Below are positions 35,466 to 43,339 of a DNA stretch of 50,911 bases, in pieces. Origin of the DNA: an uncultured Methanobrevibacter sp. (lineage in GTDB: Archaea; Methanobacteriota; Methanobacteria; Methanobacteriales; Methanobacteriaceae); NCBI GenBank assembly GCA_900318035.1, contig ONJC01000022.1:1-50911 (forward strand), in the 5' to 3' direction. Each line of letters begins with the position of its first letter. Within the stretch, counting starts at the first letter, position 1. The notes under the pieces are model-generated. The model was not told the origin of the DNA, did no database searches, and worked only from the letters and a program-made list of their open reading frames with translations. A program made the position numbers and the translations under genes.

Positions 35466-36380
35466 CTAATCCCTCAAGGCATCAGCAATTGATTTTGCAA
35501 GTGATACTCGTGAAGTGTCTGAAGACAGACTGTTTGTTCCAATAATCTTATTGGCACCTGCTTCATAGATTCTTGTAGCGCCGTTATTGGTCAAAATAGG
35601 ATGTACGCAACATACATCAATTGATGAAGCACCGTGCTGTTTTAAAATGTTTATTGCATTTACAATGGTTCCTCCGGTTGCAATAATATCATCAATGATG
35701 ATTGCATGCATTCCTTTTACGGAATCAACATTAACAGTGTTTTCACTTTCGCTATCACATCTTACATCGACAATTTTAGTTTCAACCTTATCAGGACCTA
35801 AACGGACTTTTGTCAGGTATGTGCAGTCACATCCGATGATTTCAGACATTTCCTGTGCAAATCCATACGCTCCTTTATCCGGCGCAATAATCAATGGCTT
35901 TTCATCGCTTTTCCTGAAGTATTTCTTGTCCAGATATTCTGCAATGGCAGGCATTGCTGAGACGTTTTTTGCAGGAATGTCAAAGAAGTTTAAAACACAT
36001 GCCTCATGAATGTTGAATGTTATGAATTCATCTGCACCTGCAGACTGTATCAAATCACAAACGATTTTGGCAGAAACGGTTTCACCCGGATTGAAACGTT
36101 TTTCCTGTCTTGCATATCCCATATATGGAACTACTGCCCTGACTTTTTTAGCACCCAAATCCTTGAGATTGGCTATTATAAATAATAATTCCATCAAATT
36201 TTCATCCTGAGGGTATCCGGTAGACTGAATGACAGTTACTTCATCATCAATGACTCCGTCAATTCTCAAATACCTTTCACCATCTGGAAACTTTTTAGTT
36301 TCAACATAACGTAATTCTTCGCCAAGTTCACGTGCAACATGAGCTGCTAAATCTTGAGAAGCTGAACCACCAATAATCAC
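35466..36380 (-). CDS. prs: Ribose-phosphate diphosphokinase (PRPP synthetase)
   Basis: A 304-residue enzyme making PRPP from ribose 5-phosphate and ATP, for nucleotide, His and methanopterin precursor synthesis. Visible motifs are KKFPDGERYLRI near residue 30, MGYARQEKRFNPGE near 105 (the ATP-binding region), and the PRPP-binding loop HAIIIDDIIATGGTI near 220. The compact N-terminus and length fit archaeal enzymes. The start is GTG (36378-36380), supported by GGTGAT a few bases upstream, and no ATG is available nearby. It heads the prs-unknown-uvrB operon and is divergent from the secreted 174-residue protein across 84 bases of AT-rich promoter. Confidence 0.96.
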   Translation of the reverse strand: MIIGGSASQDLAAHVARELGEELRYVETKKFPDGERYLRIDGVIDDEVTVIQSTGYPQDENLMELLFIIANLKDLGAKKVRAVVPYMGYARQEKRFNPGETVSAKIVCDLIQSAGADEFITFNIHEACVLNFFDIPAKNVSAMPAIAEYLDKKYFRKSDEKPLIIAPDKGAYGFAQEMSEIIGCDCTYLTKVRLGPDKVETKIVDVRCDSESENTVNVDSVKGMHAIIIDDIIATGGTIVNAINILKQHGASSIDVCCVHPILTNNGATRIYEAGANKIIGTNSLSSDTSRVSLAKSIADALRD

Positions 36381-36464
36381 AATATCACCAAAATATTTAT
36401 GTTATCATATATGTTTTTGATAATTAAAAAAGTTAAGTATTTATACTTATAAGAGTTAATACAA
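36381..36464. promoter_or_regulatory. Divergent promoter between prs and the 174-residue protein
   Basis: The minus strand has an AT-rich stretch with GGTGAT ribosome binding site next to the GTG of prs. The plus strand has AAGTATTTATACTTATAAG, which suits a TATA box, about 25 bases before the ATG at 36465. Confidence 0.45.
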
Positions 36465-36989
36465 ATGATTATGAAAACCGGAAAAACAATATTGGGAATA
36501 ATAGCGATAATTATTATTGCTTTTTTATTGTTTACAATGACAAGTCCAATATTAATTCTCGCTGAAGATACTGACGAAGGTGACCCTGGAGTTGACATGG
36601 CGGCTAAATTTAGTGTTTTAGGCGGTTTTGAATGGATTTATCCTGGAAATTCATATCATCCAAATGGAAATACCTTGCATGACATCCATTTGTTTTCACC
36701 TAACAACCCTTATGGAGCCGCAAAAGAAGTTATGGAACATACTTACAAGTTTTCACCCCATCTAATCCTTAGTGTGAATCCTGAAGCTGCCGAATCCATT
36801 TTTGGAGCAGGTCTGGTTGACAACATTCGTGCCAATGACGCATACAACGGTTATGCCGGAAATGATCAGGTCAGCGGAACCATGGACAGGGGAGATGCAG
36901 TCAGTACAGCCATGAGCAAGGGTTCATTCAATCCTTTAGCAGTTCCGATACAAATTTTAATGGGAAATGTTAGCTTCCATTTTGTCTAA
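36465..36989 (+). CDS. Secreted or membrane-anchored protein of unknown function
   Basis: A 174-residue protein whose first 33 residues are a strongly hydrophobic signal or anchor (ILGIIAIIIIAFLLFTMTSP). The rest is predicted to face outside: Gly-, Asn- and Tyr-rich, with EWIYPGNSYHPNGNTLHDIHLF and DNIRANDAYNGYAGNDQVSG segments. No family is recognised, and there is no cysteine. Two ATGs (36465 and 36471) are equally plausible starts. It is convergent with the zinc-ribbon membrane protein gene, 14 bases away. Confidence 0.6.
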   Translation: MIMKTGKTILGIIAIIIIAFLLFTMTSPILILAEDTDEGDPGVDMAAKFSVLGGFEWIYPGNSYHPNGNTLHDIHLFSPNNPYGAAKEVMEHTYKFSPHLILSVNPEAAESIFGAGLVDNIRANDAYNGYAGNDQVSGTMDRGDAVSTAMSKGSFNPLAVPIQILMGNVSFHFV

Positions 36990-37003
36990 ATTTCCCCTTT
37001 TTC

Positions 37004-37372
37004 TTATTTATGAAGCATTAGATAAAAAGAGAGACCAACACCAACCAGTGAGATTAGAAGCTGAATTATTCCATGTTTTTTAATTTGCGGATGTTTTGAC
37101 TGGACAAGATAGAACGGCATGAAAAATCCGAAAAAAGTAAACATTGTAAAGCTTGAGGACTTTGAAATCAGCCATACTATTACGCCACCCCATGACAGGA
37201 ATATGGTTACCAAATATGATATCAGCAGATTTCTTTTATTGATTCTTGGCTGTGCCCTATAGACATAAAATTGTTTGGGTTTTGCTCCTTCTACAAGAGG
37301 AGTGCCGCATTTGGCACAATAATCATAATAATCCTGATTTTCAAATCCACAGTTAGTACATTTTCTAGTCAT
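37004..37372 (-). CDS. Zinc-ribbon membrane protein
   Basis: A 122-residue protein with an N-terminal zinc ribbon, CTNCGFENQDYYDYCAKCG (residues 4-22, CxxC-x11-CxxC). About three membrane helices follow, from residues 48 to 120 (LLISYLVTIFLSWGGVIVWL, FTMFTFFGFFMPFYL and IIQLLISLVGVGLSFYLML). Such zinc-ribbon membrane proteins are abundant in Methanobrevibacter and have no assigned role. The ribbon is expected in the cytoplasm. It appears to be a single gene. Confidence 0.75.
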   Translation of the reverse strand: MTRKCTNCGFENQDYYDYCAKCGTPLVEGAKPKQFYVYRAQPRINKRNLLISYLVTIFLSWGGVIVWLISKSSSFTMFTFFGFFMPFYLVQSKHPQIKKHGIIQLLISLVGVGLSFYLMLHK

Positions 37373-37402
37373 TAGTTAAAATTAACATTTCTTAGTATTT
37401 AA

Positions 37403-37912
37403 TTATTTTTCAAGTTTCAATGCAACCTCTGTGAAAAATTCATGCAGATAATTTTCATTCGTCATTTCTGCATAATATTCAAAACCCAATTTTTCCAGAA
37501 CCCTTTTTGAGCGGACATTTTCAGTCCGGTATGATGCATATATCTGTGAAATTCCCAAATCATCAAATGCATGGTCGATTATGGCTTTTGATGCTTCTGT
37601 AGCATATCCCTTTCCCCAATATTCCTCGGCTATCCAGTATCCCAGCTCAACTGCACCTTCACCCCACCAGTGATTGGTATCCGGATGGAACAGCAAGCCA
37701 ACACATCCAATTGGAACATCATCTTTCACAATAGCATAGGTTTCCTTTTTAGCAAAAACAGTTTTAATGATGTTCAAACTATCATCAACACTTTCATGTG
37801 GTGGCCATCCAGCTATTGGACCTACATTCGGATTTTTAGCGAAATGATATAAGCATTCAGCATCGTCTTCGCTCCACGGCCTTAATGTGAGATTTGGGGT
37901 TTTGAAAATCAT
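37403..37912 (-). CDS. GNAT-family N-acetyltransferase (RimJ/RimL-like)
   Basis: A 169-residue acetyltransferase. It begins with the family's LTLRPWSEDDAECLYHFAKN and has the acetyl-CoA-binding segment around ELGYWIAEEYWGKGYATEAS (motif A, G-x-G-x-A near residue 115). It ends with a YRTENVRSKRVLEKLGFEY helix. The closest described relatives acetylate ribosomal proteins or small molecules; the substrate here is unknown. It is divergent from the ADP-ribosylglycohydrolase gene with 61 bases between starts. Confidence 0.88.
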   Translation of the reverse strand: MIFKTPNLTLRPWSEDDAECLYHFAKNPNVGPIAGWPPHESVDDSLNIIKTVFAKKETYAIVKDDVPIGCVGLLFHPDTNHWWGEGAVELGYWIAEEYWGKGYATEASKAIIDHAFDDLGISQIYASYRTENVRSKRVLEKLGFEYYAEMTNENYLHEFFTEVALKLEK

Positions 37913-37973
37913 GAAATTACATTTGTTTTTAAAATATAAATTTTTAATTACTTCAAAAAATATATATTTAATT
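37913..37973. promoter_or_regulatory. Short divergent promoter, GNAT and ADP-ribosylglycohydrolase genes
   Basis: The 61 bases are nearly all A/T. AAAATATAAATTTTTAATT (about 37929-37948) is a TATA candidate some 25-30 bases before the ATG at 37974. No Shine-Dalgarno sequence precedes that ATG, so the mRNA may be leaderless. Confidence 0.45.
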
Positions 37974-38879
37974 ATGAAAGTTAAAGATGGAATTTGCGGT
38001 TTTGTAGTGGGTGATGCATTAGGAGTTCCTGTTGAATTCTATTCAAGAAATGAACTTGAAGCTGACCCAGTAGTCGATATGAGAGAATATGGAACATACA
38101 ACCAGCCTAAGGGCACCTGGTCTGACGATTCATCAATGACAATAGCCACCATGAGAAGCATTGTCAACATGAAAGGGATAGATTACAATAACCTAATGGA
38201 GGAATTCTGCAACTGGGCATTTAATCATGAATATTCACAGTACAGAGAAACATTTGACATTGGAAATACTACAATAAGGGGTTTAAACAGATATCGGGAT
38301 GGAGCCGAACCGTTGAAATCCGGAGGAACCTCAACTCATGACAATGGAAACGGATCTTTAATGAGAATTCTGCCCCTTGCATTCATTTCAGACATTGACT
38401 ATGAAACAATTGAAAACATCTCCAGCCTGACCCACGGCCATGACAGGTCAAAAATAGCCTGCGTATTATATGTTGAAATAGCAAAATCCATGTTATCTAA
38501 TGATTTGACAATTGATGAACACATAAGCAATGCATGTGAAAAGATTAAAGAACACTATGCAGATAATGAAGAGCTTGACGAATTCAGAAGAATATTTGAT
38601 GATGACTTTTCAGAAGGCATCATGAGCGGAGGATATGTCATTGACACAATCGAAACCGTTGTTTACTGCTTGAAGACCACCAAAAACTATAAGGATGCAG
38701 TTCTCAAGGCAGTGAATCTGGGTGGAGACACCGACACCAATGCGGCAATTTGCGGAGGGCTTGCCGGAATATATTATGGTTTTGATGCAATACCTGTAGA
38801 TTGGATTGAATCAATTCCTCATCTTGATAAAGTGATTTCATTATGTGAAGAGTTCGAGGCATATTGTAATGAATCTTAG
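37974..38879 (+). CDS. ADP-ribosylglycohydrolase family protein
   Basis: A 301-residue protein of the DraG/ARH fold, which removes ADP-ribose from proteins or other targets using two Mg ions. The signature segments are present: GFVVGDALGVPVEFYS near residue 8, GTWSDDSSMTIATM near 48 (metal ligands), TSTHDNGNGSLMRILPLA near 120, and LGGDTDTNAAICGGLAG near 250 (metal-binding Asp residues). I start at the internal ATG (37974) because the family begins with this KVKDGICGF segment; the open frame extends 29 codons upstream into promoter-like, non-conserved sequence. The 3' end overlaps the next gene by 11 bases, implying an operon. No ADP-ribosyltransferase is seen in the window, so the target is unknown. 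Confidence 0.9.
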   Translation: MKVKDGICGFVVGDALGVPVEFYSRNELEADPVVDMREYGTYNQPKGTWSDDSSMTIATMRSIVNMKGIDYNNLMEEFCNWAFNHEYSQYRETFDIGNTTIRGLNRYRDGAEPLKSGGTSTHDNGNGSLMRILPLAFISDIDYETIENISSLTHGHDRSKIACVLYVEIAKSMLSNDLTIDEHISNACEKIKEHYADNEELDEFRRIFDDDFSEGIMSGGYVIDTIETVVYCLKTTKNYKDAVLKAVNLGGDTDTNAAICGGLAGIYYGFDAIPVDWIESIPHLDKVISLCEEFEAYCNES

Positions 38880-39351
38880 TGAAACTATTAAAAATATTAG
38901 GGCTTCCTGCAATAATTATGTAGATCCGGATTTGGTTGCTACAGTAATCCATGACAATTACTACATGGGCTCAAACAACATCAGCGAACTGGAACAATAC
39001 GACATCAGCATTGACGATAGCTTCGAAGAAAAGATTTTAAAAATTCTAAAACATGAAAATGTCTTTTTAAACATAGGAATGTATGTGTTCATCCCCGTAA
39101 TCAATGAATGCGACATCTACTCAACACAGGATTACAATTTTAAACTGTCACCGGAAGAGTTTGAAAAATATTCAAATGAAAAGGAAAGAATTTTTGGAAT
39201 TTTAATTAAAAAAGATTCATCAGATTACATTATCGGAAGCTGTGATTTGTGCGGCTGCAGCATTGATGCCGCCTTTAAAGAGATTGAACCCTCAAATATG
39301 GAGTTCTATAAAAAATTAAAAGAGATAATAGATAGCAAAATTATCTATTAA
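38869..39351 (+). CDS. Unknown protein overlapping the ADP-ribosylglycohydrolase gene
   Basis: This 160-residue protein is not recognised. It is acidic and soluble, with a Cys-rich segment GSCDLCGCSID near residue 125 that could bind metal. The ATG at 38869, inside the last codons of the upstream gene, is preferred to one at 38845, which would extend the overlap to 35 bases. Translational coupling to the ADP-ribosylglycohydrolase is likely. Its 3' end overlaps the convergent MurT-like gene by 11 bases. Confidence 0.6.
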   Translation: MNLSETIKNIRASCNNYVDPDLVATVIHDNYYMGSNNISELEQYDISIDDSFEEKILKILKHENVFLNIGMYVFIPVINECDIYSTQDYNFKLSPEEFEKYSNEKERIFGILIKKDSSDYIIGSCDLCGCSIDAAFKEIEPSNMEFYKKLKEIIDSKIIY

Positions 39352-40765
39352 TCATTTTCTTTTTGATTTCTTCCCACATTGCCTGTTCTTCACCGCATCC
39401 AGTCATGATTACATATTTATAGTCGGAATTTCTTGCAAGCTCATTTAACTTTTCTATTCTGACACTCATCTCATCATAGCTTAAAGGGTAAAATTCGGCG
39501 TCGGGATAATCCTCTTTTATGATATTGAAATATTCCTCAGCCTTTTCAATTGACTGTCTTCCGGGAACCACGATAATATGGTCAGGATTCATGCTTTTTA
39601 TTACTTTATAATGGTCATAAAAGATTTCTTCCTCTTTGTCATCAGGAGTGGTGTAGATGAATTCAAAAGGAGCATCTATGAACTGATTCATAAACATGGC
39701 ATTGATTTTAAGCGCATCTCCATTATCTCCCTGACCCAATCCTACAAATTTTCCTCCTATATCAACCACTTCAAATCTTCCAGGAGGGATGAATGACATG
39801 TCAAGATTGTTGAAAATGTCTGTGACTGTAGTTTCTATGTTTTCCACTTTTGGAGTGAATGTTGCATAGGCAGTGATTGAAGCCAAAGTATTGTAGATAT
39901 TGTGGAAACCGAATGGAGGTACATTAAGTTTTAAATTAAATTTAACATTCTTTTTGGCAATATAATTATACAGGTCACCTTCAATATCCAAAATCCATTT
40001 ATCTGAACCGAATTCGACATTGACTAGTTTGACATTAGGCTCTGGGCGTTTAAATCCACATTCACAAGCATAGATTCCTCTGTGATTCAGGTAAAAGTGA
40101 GAATAATCCAATTGTTTGCCGCATTCAGGACATTCTATGGTGCTTGCACCAATATCCTCAATGGAATCTGTTTGGATTCCATAATAGTTAACATTAACAT
40201 CATTTGATTTGTCGATTCCAATGAATGCTGTTCTCGGATCATCACAGTTGGTTACTATAGCTCCTCTGGTCATGCCTTTTGAAAGCAGTCTTTTTGCTTC
40301 ATAATATGATTCAAAAGGATTTTTAACACCTGCAACCTGAGTGTGCTCCTGTGAAATTGTAGTGTAGACAACACCTATCGGCTTGATTAATCTTTCAACA
40401 GTGTCCGGAATTCCCCAAGTCATGTCACGAATTCCATATTCAAAAATGCCCAAATCCCCTTTCTGAGATAAAAGTGCTGTTACAATAGAGTTTAGGATAT
40501 TGTTTTCATAACTTTTTCTAATTTGAATATCCTTGGACATTAGTTTTATCAGAAGAGTGGTTGTAGTTGTCTTACCATTAGTTCCTGTGATTAAAACTGA
40601 ACCGTACTTCAAATCGGAAGCCAATTTTGGAATAGCTTCCTGTCCGGCTATTTTTGTAAAGATGTGTCCTGGATATGTTCCTCCACTTCCGGGACCATAC
40701 TTTGCAACCTTAGATGTTGCTTTCCCAGATAATTTTGCCATATTAAATTTAAAAAAACTAACCAT
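39341..40765 (-). CDS. MurT-like Mur ligase family protein
   Basis: A 474-residue Mur-ligase-fold protein with the P-loop LITGTNGKTTTTTLL near residue 57. A four-Cys zinc insertion (ECPECGKQLDYSHFYLNHRG, then CECG) lies near 215-245, and a DUF1727-type C-terminal domain around 340-474. This combination defines MurT, which in bacteria works with the glutaminase GatD to amidate a cell-wall peptide Glu. In pseudomurein-containing methanogens related ligases are thought to build the wall peptide; the exact substrate is unproven. No GatD-type partner adjoins it here. The start could be the ATG at 40763-40765 or eight codons on (40739-40741); neither has a clear ribosome binding site, and a TATA-like TTTTTATATATGATATATT lies upstream. 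Confidence 0.85.
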   Translation of the reverse strand: MVSFFKFNMAKLSGKATSKVAKYGPGSGGTYPGHIFTKIAGQEAIPKLASDLKYGSVLITGTNGKTTTTTLLIKLMSKDIQIRKSYENNILNSIVTALLSQKGDLGIFEYGIRDMTWGIPDTVERLIKPIGVVYTTISQEHTQVAGVKNPFESYYEAKRLLSKGMTRGAIVTNCDDPRTAFIGIDKSNDVNVNYYGIQTDSIEDIGASTIECPECGKQLDYSHFYLNHRGIYACECGFKRPEPNVKLVNVEFGSDKWILDIEGDLYNYIAKKNVKFNLKLNVPPFGFHNIYNTLASITAYATFTPKVENIETTVTDIFNNLDMSFIPPGRFEVVDIGGKFVGLGQGDNGDALKINAMFMNQFIDAPFEFIYTTPDDKEEEIFYDHYKVIKSMNPDHIIVVPGRQSIEKAEEYFNIIKEDYPDAEFYPLSYDEMSVRIEKLNELARNSDYKYVIMTGCGEEQAMWEEIKKKMINR

Positions 40766-40815
40766 GATAAATATATTACAAATATATCATATATAAAAAT
40801 TGTTATTATGCAAAA

Positions 40816-40885
40816 TAGTTAAAAAAAAGTGTCAAATTAAAAAATAAAGAAAAAATAATCCAAATTAATTTGTAGTTGGATTATT
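40816..40885 (-). terminator. 10-bp hairpin enclosing the lonB stop codon, plus U-tracts
   Basis: AATAATCCAA (40854-40863) and TTGGATTATT (40876-40885) are perfect reverse complements. The TAA stop (40865-40867) is in the 12-base loop. T-rich runs follow on the minus strand, ending in T8. Confidence 0.85.
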
Positions 40886-42835
40886 GATTGTGGTTTGCGG
40901 AACTTTTTCAGCAACTCTAGAACCTATGTTTTTCATTTTTTCTATGAGTTTGTCCTTTTTAGAACCGCTGATTAAAATATTTTCCAATACGTCGCTTAAG
41001 GTTTCGGTAGGAATGATTTCAATCATGTCTTCGTATTTTTTCTCAATCATAACGTCCTTCAGGTTAGACTTTGGAATCAATACTTTTTTCATTCCGGCTT
41101 CTGCGGCAGCTTCGATTTTGGCTGTTGCTCCACCGATAGGCATTACATCTCCACGAACATTGAGTGAACCTGTCAATGCTACGGTCTGGTCGATTGGAAT
41201 TTCTTCAACAGCAGAAATGACTGCAGTAGCAATACTGACACTTGCAGAATCCCCTTCCACACCATCATAGGTTTGGATAAACTGGACGTGAATGTCATAG
41301 TCTGAAATATCCTTATTAGTGTATTTTTTAATTAATGCACTTACGTTCTGTACGGATTCCTGAGCTATTTCACCCAATTTACCAGTAGCAATTATTTTAC
41401 CACCGTTTTTGGACTGTGTAGGAGCGGCTTCAGCTGCAATAGGTGAAACAATTCCACTTCTATCACCAATAACCGCAAGACCATTTACAAGACCAACTCT
41501 TCCACCTTCAGAAGATACCATACTGTAGTCTTTTCTTTGCATGATTGAACGGTCAGCTATTTGCTGTTCAAGTGTCCTTGCGAATTTTTTAGCTTCAACA
41601 ACGTGTGCTGCAGTTACTAACTTCTCACCTTTTTCAATAGCTACATCCCCTGCAGACCTTACAAGACCACCAAGATCCCTTAATCTTAAAGTTAATGCAT
41701 TCTGTTTTCCGGACCTTCTTTTTGCTTCCATGATGATTTCATCCAATGCATCCGGAGCAAAGTGAGGAATCCTTCCATCGTTTTTAACTTCCTGAGCTAC
41801 AAATTGGACAAGTTTCTCTCTGTTTTCAGTAGTATCATCCATATAATCCTTCATGAATACTTCATAACCGTATCCACGGATTCTGGACCTCATTGCAATA
41901 TGCATTCCTTCCAATACCTGAAGGTTTCCTGATGCAACAAGTACAAAGTCACACGGTACTGCCTGTGATCTCACCATTGCACCACTTGAGTTTTCACTTT
42001 GACCTGTAATTGCATATTGTTTTTCCTGCATTGCAGATAAGAGTTCCTGCTGAGTTTTCATGCTCATTGTACCAATCTCATCGATGTATAAAACTCCACG
42101 GTTTGCCTTGTGAATCATACCTGCTTCCACACGTTCATGTGCAGGGGTTCCTAATCCTCCTGACTGATATGGATCGTGACGAACATCTCCAAGCAATGCT
42201 CCAGCATGAGCACCTGTAGCATCCATAAATGGAGCAAATCTTGATTCTTCATTGTTAACCAACAATTTTGGAGACATATTATTGGCTTTTGGCTTAATTT
42301 GTATTGAGATAAGTAAGATTAAAGCAGCTGCAATAATAGATTCAAGCAATCTTCCATACATGAATCCTATAACTAAAATTCCACCTATGGCAAACATTGT
42401 AATGATTGTCTTTCTCTCTTCATGACCTTTTGCAGACCCTTTAGTTGCTTTGACTATCTTTTTACCCTCACCTGCAGGAACTGTCCTTACAAGAGGATGG
42501 TTGTTGTCCTCCATGTTTGGATATACCAATACATCCTGAAGGGTTTCATGAGGCAGTATCTGTGCCATACCTTTTGCAAGCATTGATTTACCTACACCAG
42601 GGTCTCCAATGAGCAAAACGTTTCTTCTTTGTTTTGCTGCTTTCTTAATTGTTTCTATGGACTCTTCATGTCCAATAACTTGGTCAATTAATAAAGGCGG
42701 TACATCAATATCCTGTGAGCTTTTAATGTTATCATAATCTAACATATGTTTTGGTTCATCAGATTCCACTTCAACCGGCTTTACTATTTCTTCGGCTGAA
42801 GCATCTTCTATTGGCTCTTCTTGTTCAAATTTCAT
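40865..42835 (-). CDS. lonB: Archaeal membrane-bound ATP-dependent protease LonB
   Basis: A 656-residue AAA+ protease. Walker A is [15 protein letters not shown] near residue 80, followed by two membrane helices inserted in the AAA domain ([18 protein letters not shown] and [12 protein letters not shown], about 147-182). Walker B is [10 protein letters not shown] near 250. The C-terminal protease domain has the Ser-Lys dyad: EGDSASVSI with Ser near 527 and GGATAKIEA with Lys 43 residues later, as in the family. Archaeal LonB degrades unfolded and regulatory proteins at the membrane. The N-terminal 45 residues are acidic and variable. The ATG follows GTGAGGTCA. It appears to be a single-gene unit closed by a stop-spanning hairpin. 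Confidence 0.96.
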   Translation of the reverse strand: MKFEQEEPIEDASAEEIVKPVEVESDEPKHMLDYDNIKSSQDIDVPPLLIDQVIGHEESIETIKKAAKQRRNVLLIGDPGVGKSMLAKGMAQILPHETLQDVLVYPNMEDNNHPLVRTVPAGEGKKIVKATKGSAKGHEERKTIITMFAIGGILVIGFMYGRLLESIIAAALILLISIQIKPKANNMSPKLLVNNEESRFAPFMDATGAHAGALLGDVRHDPYQSGGLGTPAHERVEAGMIHKANRGVLYIDEIGTMSMKTQQELLSAMQEKQYAITGQSENSSGAMVRSQAVPCDFVLVASGNLQVLEGMHIAMRSRIRGYGYEVFMKDYMDDTTENREKLVQFVAQEVKNDGRIPHFAPDALDEIIMEAKRRSGKQNALTLRLRDLGGLVRSAGDVAIEKGEKLVTAAHVVEAKKFARTLEQQIADRSIMQRKDYSMVSSEGGRVGLVNGLAVIGDRSGIVSPIAAEAAPTQSKNGGKIIATGKLGEIAQESVQNVSALIKKYTNKDISDYDIHVQFIQTYDGVEGDSASVSIATAVISAVEEIPIDQTVALTGSLNVRGDVMPIGGATAKIEAAAEAGMKKVLIPKSNLKDVMIEKKYEDMIEIIPTETLSDVLENILISGSKKDKLIEKMKNIGSRVAEKVPQTTINNPTTN

Positions 42836-43160
42836 AAATTGACCTCACTTCTTTGAATAAATTCATCATTAAAAAGTTAAGTTTCATATACTATTTAAAT
42901 ATTATTTAATATTTGGATATATAAAAAGGTTTCTATTTTAGTAAATAAAGGTTAGTAAAATAAATCATCCCCCAGATTTATCCAAAAAAAGACATGAATG
43001 TAAAAAATATATTATCGAAATTGTAAAATATCATTAAAAATTATTAAATTTATTTTAAAATCATCTTTACATATTTAACATTAAAATAATTAAAATTAAT
43101 AGTTTTTTAGAATAATTTAAATATAATATTTAATAAATTAATTAATACAAGGTTAATTTT
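42836..43160. other. Intergenic region: lonB promoter and upstream AT-rich DNA
   Basis: Near 42887-42917 the minus strand holds TTTAAATAGTATATGA-like TATA sequence for lonB, with GAGGTCA as its ribosome binding site at about 42840-42848. Between about 42950 and 43110 I see only A/T-rich sequence without an open frame or RNA-like structure. TTTAAATATA at about 43117-43126 could be a TATA box for the small ORF at 43202. Confidence 0.45.
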
Positions 43161-43164
43161 CGAT

Positions 43165-43182
43165 GATTAATTCTTGTTAATC
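43165..43182. promoter_or_regulatory. Inverted repeat, candidate operator, upstream of a 13-codon ORF
   Basis: GATTAA and TTAATC flank a six-base centre (TTCTTG). The flanks CGAT and CGAT continue the symmetry imperfectly. It lies between a TATA-like sequence (about 43117-43126) and a strong ribosome binding site (43189-43194). Confidence 0.4.
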
Positions 43183-43201
43183 GATTTTGGAGGGCAGATA
43201 C

Positions 43202-43243
43202 ATGCAGTTCACACAGTCAATATTTAGCAAATTAAAATGCTAG
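43202..43243 (+). CDS. 13-codon ORF with strong ribosome binding site (leader peptide or gene remnant)
   Basis: ATG is preceded by GGAGGG with seven bases of spacing, one of the best Shine-Dalgarno matches in the window. The ORF encodes MQFTQSIFSKLKC and ends at TAG. It stands 96 bases before the cobyric acid synthase start, on the same strand, though that gene appears to have its own TATA box. It may be a regulatory leader peptide, a very small protein, or the decayed start of a longer gene. No family is recognised. Confidence 0.35.
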   Translation: MQFTQSIFSKLKC

Positions 43244-43307
43244 ACCCCAAACAGAATATGCCATGTATAACCCTTCAAATCAGATTAAGAATAATTCATT
43301 TTTAAAT

Positions 43308-43339
43308 TATTTATAATATTAACTAAATATATTCTATAC
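43308..43339 (+). promoter_or_regulatory. Promoter of cobyric acid synthase, probably leaderless
   Basis: TTATTTATAATATT (about 43307-43320) lies 20-30 bases before the ATG at 43340, and no Shine-Dalgarno sequence intervenes. Transcription would begin at or near the start codon. Confidence 0.5.

Noticed and set aside
37887..37973. 29-codon N-terminal extension of the ADP-ribosylglycohydrolase
   Set aside because: It would start inside the GNAT gene and run through the promoter; the family begins at the internal Met.
43000..43339. Cobalamin riboswitch upstream of cobyric acid synthase
   Set aside because: No B12-box-like sequence or extended conserved structure is visible, the region is A/T-rich, and the cbiP promoter appears to be leaderless.
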